From NCBI GenBank assembly GCA_003650675.1, contig QMRH01000011.1:1-43440 (forward strand): a stretch of DNA of 43,440 bases, written 5' to 3'. The DNA is from Thermoprotei archaeon. Lineage in GTDB: Archaea > Thermoproteota > Thermoprotei > Thermofilales > B20-G17. The notes under the pieces are model-generated. The model was not told where the DNA came from. It searched no databases and saw only the letters and a list, made by a program, of their open reading frames with translations. Within the stretch, counting starts at the first letter, position 1. Each line of letters opens with the position of its first letter. Positions 1 to 8,370 of this stretch are shown piece by piece. The position numbers and the translations under genes were made by a program.

Positions 1-144
1 AATATTTTTATAATTGACTTGTAATAGTGGTAATTTAAGGTCTCGGTGATGCGTTTCCTTTGTTACTTATCGCCCCGCTGGTTTATTAATAAAGTTTAGG
101 GTAGTATTTTTAAATGAAATAACATTTTTCTAATATGATAAACT

Positions 145-1941
145 ATGTTTTCGATAAAATTTTGTTCTAGAAAAACCGTCACATTATTGTTGTTGTTGAC
201 TTTCTTCGTCCTTTTAGCGACATTACCCTACCTACCAGCTGAGCCACAGCGAAGCTGGTGGACCATGTTTATGTCTAATCCCCAAAGAAACGGTGTTGCG
301 CCAGCTGGCCCCACAGTCCCTAAGGTTCTCTGGAACTACACGGATGGAGCCAAACATTGGGGGCAGCCTGTAGTATATAAGGATAGAATTGTCTACGGTG
401 AACGAAACGGATATGTTAGGTGTTTAGATGAGTTTACAGGTGAAGTTTTGTGGGAGTTTGCGGCAAGAGGTGCAATCTACAGCACTCCAGCCGTCTGGGA
501 AAGTGAGGATGGAAAAATATACGTGTTCATAGGAGACTATGGCAACTACTTCCATGCACTGGACTTCTATACTGGAGAGGAAATATGGAGCTTCGAGACA
601 ACTGGCGCAATAATGAGTCCCCCCTTAGTGTATAACGGTAAAGTATACTTTGGGTCAAAGGACCAGTTCGTTTACGCGCTAGACGCCAAGACTGGAGAGG
701 AGATATGGAGGTTTGAAACAGGCGGCCAGGTTCGTGGTCCAGGGACTCTAGGAGACAATTTAATATACTTCGCAAGCTACGACGGAAAAGTATATGCATT
801 GAAGCCTGATAGCGGCGAAAAGGTGTGGGAATTCGCTGTAGGTGGAGCCCCCTTCGGTGTAACATACGATAACGGTGTAGTGTATGTTGTAGGAGATATA
901 TCGACTGGAGGATCTGTAGTCTATGCTCTTAAAGCGGATACAGGAGAAGTCATCTGGCAAACGACAATAGGTAAATCGCTCTACAACCACCCGCTAGTAA
1001 TACCTGAAGGATATGTCATTGTCAAAGAATATAAACCGAACGCGAAGATCATAGCCTTAGATAAAAATACCGGGGATGTTGTATGGACTTTCGAGGGTAA
1101 GGGACCCTTCTACCAGCACGTAGTTTATGCTGACGGTAAATTGTACTTCGGAACTGATTTAGCCATACTTTACTGCATTAATGCATCCACAGGAAAGCAG
1201 ATATGGAACCTTACTGTATTCGGCGCTGATGTACAGGATCTCAGCTTAGCTGACGGCATACTTTTCGTGGGAAGCAACGACTATAAGATGTATGCCATAG
1301 GTACCCTACCACCTGCATTGATTACAATCTCTAAACCCGTTGAAAAGGGATGGACTACAAGCACGTTCACAGTCGAATGGACGGTTGTAGGTGTAGGTTT
1401 AGATCATATCGAAATATACTTAGACAATAAATTGGTTGCCTCAGATATTTCGCCTACAGTAGCATACTACACCTTATCTGACGTGTCTTCCGGTGAACAC
1501 ACCATAACAATAAGAGCTGTGGACAAGCAGGGAGGCATAAGCGAAACATCAAGAACATTTAAGGTAGATGCTAATGTGCCACAAGTATCCTTTAAGTCTC
1601 CTAAACCAGGAGAAACAGTGGCCTCTACTACGATACGTATAGAGTGGACGGCGTCGGACAACGAATCTGGTATAGATAAATTTGAAGTATACTTGGATGG
1701 AAAACTCGTAGATGAAACCACCAATACATTCACCGTTGTGACTGATGTCAAGGAAGGACCCCACACAGTAATTATAAAGGCATTTGATAAAGCCGGTAAC
1801 GTTGCTGAAATTGAAGCAGACTTTAAAGTCGAGATACCGTTCTTCACCAAATATGGCCAGTATATAATAGCACTCATAATAGCCGCCATAATACTTGGCG
1901 CCCTTTATTATATAGCGAAAGGAGGGAAGAAAAAGAGCTAA
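145..1941 (+). CDS. Surface-anchored PQQ-like beta-propeller protein with Ig-like domains
   Basis: The 598-residue product starts with basic residues and a hydrophobic segment (about residues 12-32) that reads as a signal peptide. Residues about 40-400 contain repeated blades of the type 'YALDAKTGEEIWRFETGG', the signature of PQQ-type (BamB-like) beta-propellers. Two Ig-like or Big-type repeats follow (about 405-480 and 490-570), with matching phrases such as 'IEIYLDNKLV' and 'FEVYLDGKLV'. The C terminus is a membrane segment (about 572-592) ending in GGKKKS. The layout is that of an exported protein with a large outer domain and a C-terminal anchor. No PQQ-dependent dehydrogenase residues are evident, so a scaffold or binding role is more likely than an enzyme. 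A TATA-like tract at about 107-118 lies 30 nt before the ATG. The gene appears monocistronic. Confidence 0.85.
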   Translation: MFSIKFCSRKTVTLLLLLTFFVLLATLPYLPAEPQRSWWTMFMSNPQRNGVAPAGPTVPKVLWNYTDGAKHWGQPVVYKDRIVYGERNGYVRCLDEFTGEVLWEFAARGAIYSTPAVWESEDGKIYVFIGDYGNYFHALDFYTGEEIWSFETTGAIMSPPLVYNGKVYFGSKDQFVYALDAKTGEEIWRFETGGQVRGPGTLGDNLIYFASYDGKVYALKPDSGEKVWEFAVGGAPFGVTYDNGVVYVVGDISTGGSVVYALKADTGEVIWQTTIGKSLYNHPLVIPEGYVIVKEYKPNAKIIALDKNTGDVVWTFEGKGPFYQHVVYADGKLYFGTDLAILYCINASTGKQIWNLTVFGADVQDLSLADGILFVGSNDYKMYAIGTLPPALITISKPVEKGWTTSTFTVEWTVVGVGLDHIEIYLDNKLVASDISPTVAYYTLSDVSSGEHTITIRAVDKQGGISETSRTFKVDANVPQVSFKSPKPGETVASTTIRIEWTASDNESGIDKFEVYLDGKLVDETTNTFTVVTDVKEGPHTVIIKAFDKAGNVAEIEADFKVEIPFFTKYGQYIIALIIAAIILGALYYIAKGGKKKS

Positions 1942-1956
1942 AATACATCTAATTAG

Positions 1957-1963
1957 TTTTTTT
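1957..1963 (+). terminator. Probable T-tract terminator of the beta-propeller gene
   Basis: A run of seven T residues follows the stop codon by 15 nt. Archaeal RNA polymerase commonly terminates at such tracts without a hairpin. The next feature downstream is on the opposite strand. Confidence 0.4.
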
Positions 1964-1992
1964 CATTTCCATTTTTAAATGAAAGTAATAGA

Positions 1993-2102
1993 TGCCGGGG
2001 CCGGGATTTGAACCCGGGTAAACCGGATTTCTCCTCTTCTAGCCCTTAATTTGATGGCTGGATTATGAGTCCGGCGCCCTAACCAGGCTAGGCGACCCCG
2101 GC
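1993..2102 (-). tRNA. tRNA-Met(CAT), elongator type, with 35-nt intron
   Basis: On the minus strand the acceptor GCCGGGG pairs with CCCCGGC and is followed by A73. The T arm is CCGGG-TTCAAAT-CCCGG. The anticodon arm is CCGGA-CTCATAA-TCCGG once a 35-nt intron (2029-2063) between positions 37 and 38 is removed. The exon-intron junctions fit a bulge-helix-bulge: 3-nt bulges TAA and AAA cut after their second base, plus an AGCC/GGCT hairpin inside the intron. The CAT anticodon alone could also be initiator or Ile2. The G-C-C-G-G-G-G acceptor and the CGGACTCATAATCCG-type anticodon arm favour elongator methionine. CCA is not encoded. The mature length is 75 nt. Confidence 0.93.
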
Positions 2103-2124
2103 TCCATCCTTATAACAGTAAGAG

Positions 2125-2137
2125 GGAAAATTTATCC
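2125..2137 (-). promoter_or_regulatory. TATA box for tRNA-Met
   Basis: The minus-strand sequence GGATAAATTTTC is centred about 28 nt upstream of the tRNA 5' end at 2102, the usual archaeal TATA position. Confidence 0.5.
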
Positions 2138-2172
2138 TTTATCTTTAAGTCTTTAGATGTAGGGATGGTACA

Positions 2173-2940
2173 ATGTGTATAATAAGGGAAGGCGATGTGG
2201 TGCTAATCTATTTTGATAAACGACGAAAATATATCGCTAAGGCGGAGAGAGACCAGGTCTTACATACGGATATGGGTATAATAAAACTAGGTGATTTAAT
2301 AGGAAAAAGGTATGGAGACCTACTGTTAACCCACCTAAATGTGGAATATAAAGTTATTAGACCCACCTTAACGCAAACAGTTTACCTAGGATTTAAAAGA
2401 GGTACGCAAGTACTTTATCCCAAAGATATCGGTTACATGGTTATTACTTCGGGGGTGTCACCAGGCTTCACGGTTGTAGAAGGCGGGGTTGGCTCGGGCG
2501 TCTTGACCGCCTTTCTTGCCAACCTAGTGAAACCAACCGGCAAGGTGTATGCATATGAAATAAATTCCAAGTATCTTAATATAGCTAGGAAAAACCTGGA
2601 AAAAACTGGCCTACTAAAGTACGTAGAATTCAGAGAAAGGGATATTACAAAAGGTATAATCGAGGAAGATGTGGACGCCGTTTTTTTAGACATACCTAAC
2701 CCCTGGCTGGTGGTCGACCATGCCCGTAGAAAATTACGTAGCGGAGGAATATTCATCGCCTTCATTCCCACAGTGAACCAGCTTGAGAAAACTGTGGATA
2801 AGCTTAGAAAAGAGAAATTCACTGAAATAGAGGCCGTTGAACTCATCAGAAGACGTTATAAAGTTTTTCCAGGGGAAACCCGGCCTGAAAGCCTCATGAT
2901 AGGGCATACAGGTTTTTTGGTTACAGCGCAAAAACTATAG
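2173..2940 (+). CDS. trmI: tRNA (adenine-N1)-methyltransferase TrmI (m1A57/58)
   Basis: This is a 255-residue Rossmann-fold SAM methyltransferase of the TrmI/Gcd14 type. The N-terminal beta domain (1-70) leads into the family region 'VIRPTLTQTVYLGFKRGTQVLYPKD'-like around 60-85. The SAM-binding motif I is VEGGVGSG at about 102-109, followed by an acidic ribose-binding 'YAYE'. 'VFLDIPNPW' carries the conserved catalytic-loop aspartate. Archaeal TrmI makes m1A57 and m1A58 in the tRNA T loop, which stabilises tRNA at high temperature. The length is normal for the family. The gene is divergent from the intron-bearing tRNA-Met and stands alone. Confidence 0.92.
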   Translation: MCIIREGDVVLIYFDKRRKYIAKAERDQVLHTDMGIIKLGDLIGKRYGDLLLTHLNVEYKVIRPTLTQTVYLGFKRGTQVLYPKDIGYMVITSGVSPGFTVVEGGVGSGVLTAFLANLVKPTGKVYAYEINSKYLNIARKNLEKTGLLKYVEFRERDITKGIIEEDVDAVFLDIPNPWLVVDHARRKLRSGGIFIAFIPTVNQLEKTVDKLRKEKFTEIEAVELIRRRYKVFPGETRPESLMIGHTGFLVTAQKL

Positions 2941-2945
2941 TATAG

Positions 2946-3998
2946 TTATGTTTCTGAAATTTTTATACGTACATGAGTCGGGGTTTCTTCTACGATCTTG
3001 TAAACCAAGTTGGGCTTACTAGCAAGATATTTGATGGTCTCTGCATGTACCTTTGCAGTTCCCCCGTACACCCTTTTAAATAAGGCTACTGGCGCCTCCT
3101 CGACGAAATTCTCCAGTAAAACATAAAGTAATAATCCATTATCCTCAACCATCTCACATGTTTCAGCCACGTTAATCCCTCTTCTAAAGTAAAGCAACGC
3201 TGTTTGGTACGTTCCCTTGTAAAGCGTCGTACAGAGATGGATGTTCAAAGGCAACTTATTTTTCACAATGCTTCTAAGAACTCTTAAACCTGTTTCATAA
3301 CTTCCTTTTACAGCCGCGCTTGATCCATCTCTGAGTTTAAATCCTCTTTCAAGCAGTGAAAGAGCATTGCTTTCACTAAATTCTAGTTCATTCAGGTTGA
3401 CGAATTCTACTTCACATTCATAGGCTAAGAAATTCAGCATCGAGAGGAGAAAATCTTCTTTTCGCGGTATAATTGGTACTTCAATCCCCACAGAAATACA
3501 GTCTCCTGCTCTTCGGGATAGAGTTGTAATAAAACTCCATTCCTTTCTACTTTTAAGGTGGATGCGTAATTCATCTAACCCAGCTTCAACGAGCTTCTTA
3601 TACTTTTTTGATACCAGATCTACAGCCCCTGTATACAGGTGTATGTGAAAATCTTTACCAAAGTGTTCCTTTAAAAGCATTATAATGTTTATCGTTTCAT
3701 CAAACCTATAAAGCGGTTCACCTCCCGTTATTCCGGCTCCTTCAGCGTCCATTAACTCTGCTTCCTCCAGTATATCTCCAAGCCTCTTAACTTGCCTTTC
3801 GTTAGCGAAAATTATGTTTCTTCCTCTCTTCTCTAGGCTTATTGGACAATAAAAGCAGTTATAGTGGCATACACCTGTAGCAAAGATAACTAGTTTCCGT
3901 CCCCGCATACAAAGTAAACAACCTTTCGCCAGTTCACCATATATTAGATTCCCGAAAGGGGTTTCCTTTATTCCAGGAATCTGAACATCGTTATGCAA
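2946..3998 (-). CDS. Radical SAM protein of unknown substrate
   Basis: The 350-residue protein carries the canonical CX3CX2C motif (C44, C48, C51, 'CHYNCFYC'), which binds the 4Fe-4S cluster used to cleave SAM. A 'GITGGEPL' SAM-binding motif lies near residue 95. Two more cysteines just upstream (C27 and C30, 'CLLC') suggest an extra metal site. The N-terminal phrase 'GCLLCMRGRKLVIFATGVC' recurs in uncharacterised archaeal radical SAM proteins distantly like pyruvate-formate-lyase activases. The ATG lies 31 bp inside the end of the upstream acetyltransferase gene, so the two are probably co-transcribed and translationally coupled. No substrate can be deduced. Confidence 0.8.
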   Translation of the reverse strand: MHNDVQIPGIKETPFGNLIYGELAKGCLLCMRGRKLVIFATGVCHYNCFYCPISLEKRGRNIIFANERQVKRLGDILEEAELMDAEGAGITGGEPLYRFDETINIIMLLKEHFGKDFHIHLYTGAVDLVSKKYKKLVEAGLDELRIHLKSRKEWSFITTLSRRAGDCISVGIEVPIIPRKEDFLLSMLNFLAYECEVEFVNLNELEFSESNALSLLERGFKLRDGSSAAVKGSYETGLRVLRSIVKNKLPLNIHLCTTLYKGTYQTALLYFRRGINVAETCEMVEDNGLLLYVLLENFVEEAPVALFKRVYGGTAKVHAETIKYLASKPNLVYKIVEETPTHVRIKISET

Positions 3999-4438
3999 GG
4001 TTCTCCATCACCATAATAACCGTGTATAATATAGCTTTCCATGAAACCGTGCTTAAGGTAGAGCCTTCTAGCAGGAATATTTGAAAGCCTAACCTCCAGC
4101 CGAACAGTGGAAAGAGACTTCTTCTTAAACTTTTTGATCAACTCCTCAATAAGCTTTGACGCTACGCCCTTTCTTCTAAAGTTTTGTTGAACAGCTAGAG
4201 ATACTATGTGTCCCACGTTTTCCCTGCGTACCATACCAATAATATAACCGATAACTTTTCTATCGTGTAAAGTTTTCGCCACCAGAAAGAGATCAGGGGC
4301 TAAAAACAGGAAGACAGTCAATATGTTTAAGGGATAGGGGTCTTTGAAGGATTCCCTTTCTATTTTGTATATTTCCTTTAAATCCTCTCTTCTAGCCTCT
4401 GTGATGAAGAAAAGGGGTCTGTGTGAGGCATTCAGCAT
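3968..4438 (-). CDS. rimI: GNAT N-acetyltransferase, RimI/Ard1-like
   Basis: The 156 residues form a single GNAT fold. The acetyl-CoA pyrophosphate-binding motif A is seen as 'VSLAVQQNFRRKGVASKLIEEL' (about 90-110), and the ending 'NIPARRLYLKHGFMES' is typical of RimI/Ard1 N-alpha-acetyltransferases. These acetylate protein N termini. In archaea one enzyme often serves several termini classes. The gene leads a two-gene minus-strand unit with the radical SAM gene, which it overlaps. The family is clear, but the exact substrate is not. Confidence 0.85.
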   Translation of the reverse strand: MLNASHRPLFFITEARREDLKEIYKIERESFKDPYPLNILTVFLFLAPDLFLVAKTLHDRKVIGYIIGMVRRENVGHIVSLAVQQNFRRKGVASKLIEELIKKFKKKSLSTVRLEVRLSNIPARRLYLKHGFMESYIIHGYYGDGEPCITMFRFLE

Positions 4439-4557
4439 CGATCACTAACCTCCCTTCAGCCAACCTCTATGTTTAGTACACTTAAACTAGAAAATAAATT
4501 TATGTAAGGAAGAATTAGAATTAATTCAGTTACCAAAAAGTCGAAGAGGGGGACTTT

Positions 4558-4818
4558 ATGGCGGAAAAAGAGATGCGTATAAGTCAGGCAATTACGATTC
4601 TACAGAAAGTGGCGGAAGACACCGGAATACCGAGAAATATACGTAGAGCCGCGTCCCAAGCGATCGAAATGCTCAAGAAAAAGACGCTAACACCCGGTCT
4701 CAGAGCTGCAAACGCGATAAGCATTTTGGAGGAGATATCACAGGACCCAAACATGCCTCTCTTTGCAAGGACCTCGATATGGCAGGCAGTAACCTTGCTA
4801 GAACAAGTTAAAGACTAG
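4558..4818 (+). CDS. UPF0147 family small protein
   Basis: The 86-residue, nearly all-helical protein matches the archaeal UPF0147 family. Two internally similar helical halves can be seen: 'ISQAITILQKVAEDTGIPRNIRRAA' and 'AANAISILEEISQDPNMPLFARTS'. The function is unknown. A strong ribosome-binding site (GAGGGGGA) precedes the ATG. The FAU-1 gene follows after 7 nt, so the pair probably forms an operon, which hints at an RNA-related role without proving it. Confidence 0.88.
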   Translation: MAEKEMRISQAITILQKVAEDTGIPRNIRRAASQAIEMLKKKTLTPGLRAANAISILEEISQDPNMPLFARTSIWQAVTLLEQVKD

Positions 4819-4825
4819 CAGGAAG

Positions 4826-6316
4826 ATGAACGGCAAAAATGTTTGGATAAGAATCAGAGGCATCTATGCTACTGCTCTTACAAATTTATTTTTGAAAGCT
4901 GGCTTCAAAATAACGCAACCAACACCGCCGATAATATCCCGTTTTAACCTGCAGGAAGTCAGTATAAATCCTCCTAATGCAACAATAAAGGACGGTGACG
5001 ATCGAAAGAGGTTAATAATAATAGGTGATCCTGAAGTCGTAGACGAGATACTGCAATTAATGAAAAAAATATTTTTTGAAAATATCATTATAAAAAAGTA
5101 TAAGCCTGAACTTTACGCCTCCTTTCTAGGAATTGTAAAAGAAGTCTTGGAGACCGGCTCCTTGATAAATATAGGTGTATGTGACGGTTTTTTACCTGGA
5201 GTATTTAACTATAAGAAAGGAGAAACCATTCTGGTTCATGTTAAAAAACCTTCTTTCAATAACCAAGTGGTTTTAGGCTATGGATTTGTCGTAAACGGAA
5301 AATATCTACGGTTAATGGAGCAGGGTAGAATAAGCATAAGTAAACACATTCGTAATCCCCAGCGGGTGAAGGATCTTCTTAACCTATCACGCCTACTTCT
5401 AGGAAACAGTAAATGGGGAATCAGATGGCGTAGTAGTGCTAAATTAGCGAGCCTAAACGATCTCGTGGAAGAGTATGAGAAACTTAGGGAAAAAGCCGCT
5501 AATCTAAAAGAAAAAGCAGGTAAACTTCAAGCTAAAGCCCCACTTCAGCTCACTAAAGGCGAAAAACTTGTAGAACTAATACTTCCATTACAAACAAAAA
5601 CTATATTAGACGATTATAGAAACGAGGTCCTTCCAACAGCAATAGGGCATCACTATATAAAGTCGATCAACACTGACGTGGAACAGGCGCTTGAGGTATG
5701 TGAATTTCTGATAGCAAATAACCTTGATAGAACGAAAATCAGTAACGAGCTATCAAAGTACATTTTAAACAAACTTTTGTTCGTAAAGAAACCCATCAAG
5801 GTGATCCATGAAACCACAGAAGGATCCAGAATAATTATACACGGAGTTCTCGAGAAACAGGACGGAGAAACTCTTTACATTAAGCGGTCATTTAAGCCTG
5901 GAGGAAAATACGATGGATTGAACCTGCCTAAGGAAGAAGGAGACTATGGAATAACTATAATTAAAATAGGATCCCCCTTAACTTGCCACCTTTATTACGG
6001 AAAAAATAATGATCTAAAAGGAGTATATGTAAACTTAAATACCCCTGTAGAGCTAGCGGATAAAAACACAATATGGTATATTGACTTGAAAGTAGATGTA
6101 GTTGCGAATCTAAAGGAAAAAACTGTTAAAATACTAGACAGAGACCAGCTAGAAAATCTATTTAAAAATGGAGTCATATCAAGAAAGCATCTAGAATTAA
6201 CGTTAAAAACCGCGGAAAATGTTAGCCGATTCCTTGAGAGCCTCGCCGAAATATCAGTTTCCCAAATAATTCAATTAATAAATCAGACCCCGTGCTTCAC
6301 TAATATTACCCGGTAA
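4826..6316 (+). CDS. FAU-1 family RNase E/G-like RNA-binding protein
   Basis: The 496-residue product matches archaeal FAU-1, a protein described in Pyrococcus as binding AU-rich RNA and proposed as an RNase E/G-like ribonuclease. The N terminus 'IRIRGIYATALTNLFLKAGFKITQPTPPI' is characteristic. An S1-like region follows (about 90-180). A charged coiled-coil linker (about 215-240) leads to the second half, which ends in a DUF402-type domain (about 310-460) found in nucleotide and RNA phosphate enzymes. The expected role is RNA processing, possibly of rRNA. The gene sits 7 nt behind UPF0147 and is followed by tRNA-Leu on the same strand. Confidence 0.82.
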   Translation: MNGKNVWIRIRGIYATALTNLFLKAGFKITQPTPPIISRFNLQEVSINPPNATIKDGDDRKRLIIIGDPEVVDEILQLMKKIFFENIIIKKYKPELYASFLGIVKEVLETGSLINIGVCDGFLPGVFNYKKGETILVHVKKPSFNNQVVLGYGFVVNGKYLRLMEQGRISISKHIRNPQRVKDLLNLSRLLLGNSKWGIRWRSSAKLASLNDLVEEYEKLREKAANLKEKAGKLQAKAPLQLTKGEKLVELILPLQTKTILDDYRNEVLPTAIGHHYIKSINTDVEQALEVCEFLIANNLDRTKISNELSKYILNKLLFVKKPIKVIHETTEGSRIIIHGVLEKQDGETLYIKRSFKPGGKYDGLNLPKEEGDYGITIIKIGSPLTCHLYYGKNNDLKGVYVNLNTPVELADKNTIWYIDLKVDVVANLKEKTVKILDRDQLENLFKNGVISRKHLELTLKTAENVSRFLESLAEISVSQIIQLINQTPCFTNITR

Positions 6317-6319
6317 AAC

Positions 6320-6327
6320 TTTATTTA
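6320..6327 (+). promoter_or_regulatory. TATA box for tRNA-Leu
   Basis: TTTATTTA is centred about 28 nt upstream of the tRNA 5' end. It begins directly after the stop codon of the FAU-1 gene. Confidence 0.5.
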
Positions 6328-6351
6328 TTGCCATGAATGATATACATGGAC

Positions 6352-6454
6352 GCGGGGGTGCCCGAGCCAGGTCAAAGGGGCGGGACTCAGGATCCCTCTG
6401 GGAGGAGAACTCCCGTGGCGTAGGCCTGCGCGGGTTCGAATCCCGCCCCCCGCA
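6352..6454 (+). tRNA. tRNA-Leu(CAG) with 18-nt intron
   Basis: The acceptor GCGGGGG pairs with CCCCCGC and is followed by A73. The T arm is GCGGG-TTCGAAT-CCCGC, and a long variable arm marks it as type II. The anticodon loop is CTCAGGC after removal of an 18-nt intron (6392-6409) between positions 37 and 38. The junctions form a bulge-helix-bulge: stem CGGGA/TCCCG, 3-nt bulges GGA and AAC cut after the second base, a short CTC/GAG central helix and a TCCC/GGGA intron stem. The mature tRNA is 85 nt and decodes CUG. CCA is not encoded. Confidence 0.95.
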
Positions 6455-6610
6455 TTAAAACTATTTCCAATGACACATTGGACTTTTATAGTGTTCTTTT
6501 AATTAGCTTTCAGGTGGCTGGCCGAAATAGAAAGCAAATGCATTTGTTTCATGTTCGGATAAAATCAAAACAATTTTAACAGCAAGCAGACATAGAATCT
6601 CAGTGGCGTA

Positions 6611-7483
6611 TTGAAAACATCAAAGATACATACATTAGCGCTAAGTGAGGCATTATTGGTCACCTTTTTATGGTCGACATCATACGTATTTATTAAGATA
6701 GGTCTTAAGGAGATAAATCCGCTAGTGTTTGCGGCATACAGATACACTATAGCGTCTGCTGTTTTAATGTTACCCGTATTTTATCGTTATAGGAGACATT
6801 CGTTAAACCTTAGTTTACGGCAGGTATTATTGTTCTTTCTAATAGGTTTTTACAGGCTATTTTACAGCTCAAGGACCGGCAACCATTACAGTTCTTAGTT
6901 TATTCTATTTACAAGCCATTACTGTGACATTTATTCTTAACCTAACATCCATTTTCGTACTAGTTTTAAGCATCATTTTCCTAAAAGAAACCCCCTAGCA
7001 TCCAATTTATAGGAATAGCTCTTACGTTATGTGGGGGGTACTGATATTTTTCATGACCCTGCGCTGGTTTTTAGAGAAAACACCGACATAGTTGTGACCC
7101 TTATCTCAGGCGTTGGATGGGCAACATATATGATCATTCGAGACACTATCTCAGAGAAGCAAAGAAGAAGTCCTCGTATTAACTACTGTTCTATGGCTTT
7201 AGGAGCATTAATGCTTCTTGGAGCAACCGTTCTAACCAACAATATCACGTCTATTACATTCGATGATGGGCTATAATTTTATGGCTTAATTTAGTGAACA
7301 CTGTATTAGCTTTTGTTTTATGGAACCATGTATTAAAGATCTTCAAGACATATGAGCAAACAATATTACAGAACACGATGTTAATTCAGATAACATTACT
7401 AATTTATTTTTCTAAATGAAACACTTATTCTATATAAGATACTGGGGATAATAATGGTTCTTGCAGGAGTATTAATAGTATAG
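6611..7483 (+). pseudogene. Decayed DMT/EamA-type permease
   Basis: From a TTG at 6611 the frame reads as an EamA/DMT transporter ('LLVTFLWSTSYVFIKIGLKEINPLVFAAYRY'). It breaks near 6848 inside a run of T, continues in another frame ('TITVLSLFYLQAITVTFILNLTS'), stops at about 6999 after a C run, resumes as 'SIQFIGIALTLCGG', and shifts again in a G run near 7030. The second half follows in pieces ('ISGVGWATYMIIRDTI', 'LQNTMLIQITLL'). The last piece is 'KILGIIMVLAGVLIV' before the stop at 7483. The full order of a ten-helix transporter is still readable, but at least five disruptions, several in homopolymers, leave no intact frame. Sequencing error is unlikely because in-frame stops also occur outside homopolymers. 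Confidence 0.85.
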
Positions 7484-7723
7484 TTATGGTCTAGCATTAG
7501 AGCCGAACAATAAGAATATGTTAGTGTTCTAATCTCCGCAAGTTCTAATAATAAGTGCCTCTAAACCTGTTCATGTCGTGTTCCTACGTAATGAAAAGGA
7601 GATCTATGATCTGTAAACATTCATCTTCTCTCCACGGCATTTGTTTCCTAGAATTTACGTATTATTATAACATTAAGGCTCGGGACAACATAAATAGCCT
7701 GCTTTCGAAATGCATTATATAAT

Positions 7724-8305
7724 TTACATGTTTCTCCATAACTGCATTTTGCGTAAGATATCTGAAGTTTCCCTTTTTAAGTAATTTATTACTGTTCCAT
7801 GCTGCCTGCCCTCTATTATCATTCTTAAAGCTGTTTTAGCTATTCTGAGCTGGTCGAAATCCCCTATTATAGCGACATATCTCCCATAGACAGATACATA
7901 AGCTCCAGTAAACTCTTCTAGAAGTCTCCAGAATTTGCCTTTTTCACCTATTATTCTACCTTTTATTCTAACCATATCTTCCCTTCTCTTCGTGTATTCA
8001 CGTAAGTCGATTACATCGAGGAACTGGTCGTCTTCAAGTAGCCTTAGAGCACGCTCAGGATTAAAGCCGTAATTTATTGCCTCGATAATCCTCTTTGCTT
8101 TATAAACATCATTTAGAGTAGCGCCTTCATCGGGTTTTATGACTGCCTCAAGGTTTTCATTATCGACCTCTATTTTAGTTTTAGTCTCTTTTTCTATCCT
8201 CTTTTTCACCCGTCCATTTCCACCTATTAAAACACCTATCCTATCATCGTTTAGCGGAACAGTCAGCGACCCCGAAACCTTTCCGTTTCTCTCTACAAGG
8301 TTCAC
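7724..8305 (-). CDS. KH-domain protein, Dim2/Pno1-like ribosome assembly factor
   Basis: Two KH domains are visible in 193 residues. The first has the loop 'IGGNGRVKKRIE' (about 27-38). The second has 'IIGEKGKFWRLLEEFTGAYV' (about 116-135). This is the archaeal homologue of Dim2/Pno1 (Krr1-like), which binds the 3' region of pre-16S rRNA during small-subunit maturation. The C-terminal 'GRQHGTVINYL' is typical of the family. The gene is divergent from RIO1 with a 65-nt gap. In many archaea aIF1A, RIO1 and this gene run in one direction, but here RIO1 is reversed between the other two. Confidence 0.9.
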   Translation of the reverse strand: MNLVERNGKVSGSLTVPLNDDRIGVLIGGNGRVKKRIEKETKTKIEVDNENLEAVIKPDEGATLNDVYKAKRIIEAINYGFNPERALRLLEDDQFLDVIDLREYTKRREDMVRIKGRIIGEKGKFWRLLEEFTGAYVSVYGRYVAIIGDFDQLRIAKTALRMIIEGRQHGTVINYLKRETSDILRKMQLWRNM

Positions 8306-8370
8306 TTCTACACCACCCTTTACTTAATATATAGTGGTCACTAATTAACTTAAAAGTAGGGGCGTTCAAG

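Noticed and set aside
1467-1889. Long antisense reading frames inside the beta-propeller, EF-2, PCNA and ECF genes
   Set aside because: They lie opposite well-supported genes, show no family resemblance and follow the codon pattern of the real strand.
2029-2063. Intron-encoded gene or homing endonuclease in tRNA-Met
   Set aside because: The intron is 35 nt and has no reading frame.
6992-7040. Programmed frameshifting in the DMT permease
   Set aside because: C and G runs invite this idea, but several independent shifts and stops occur along the gene, which fits decay better than recoding.
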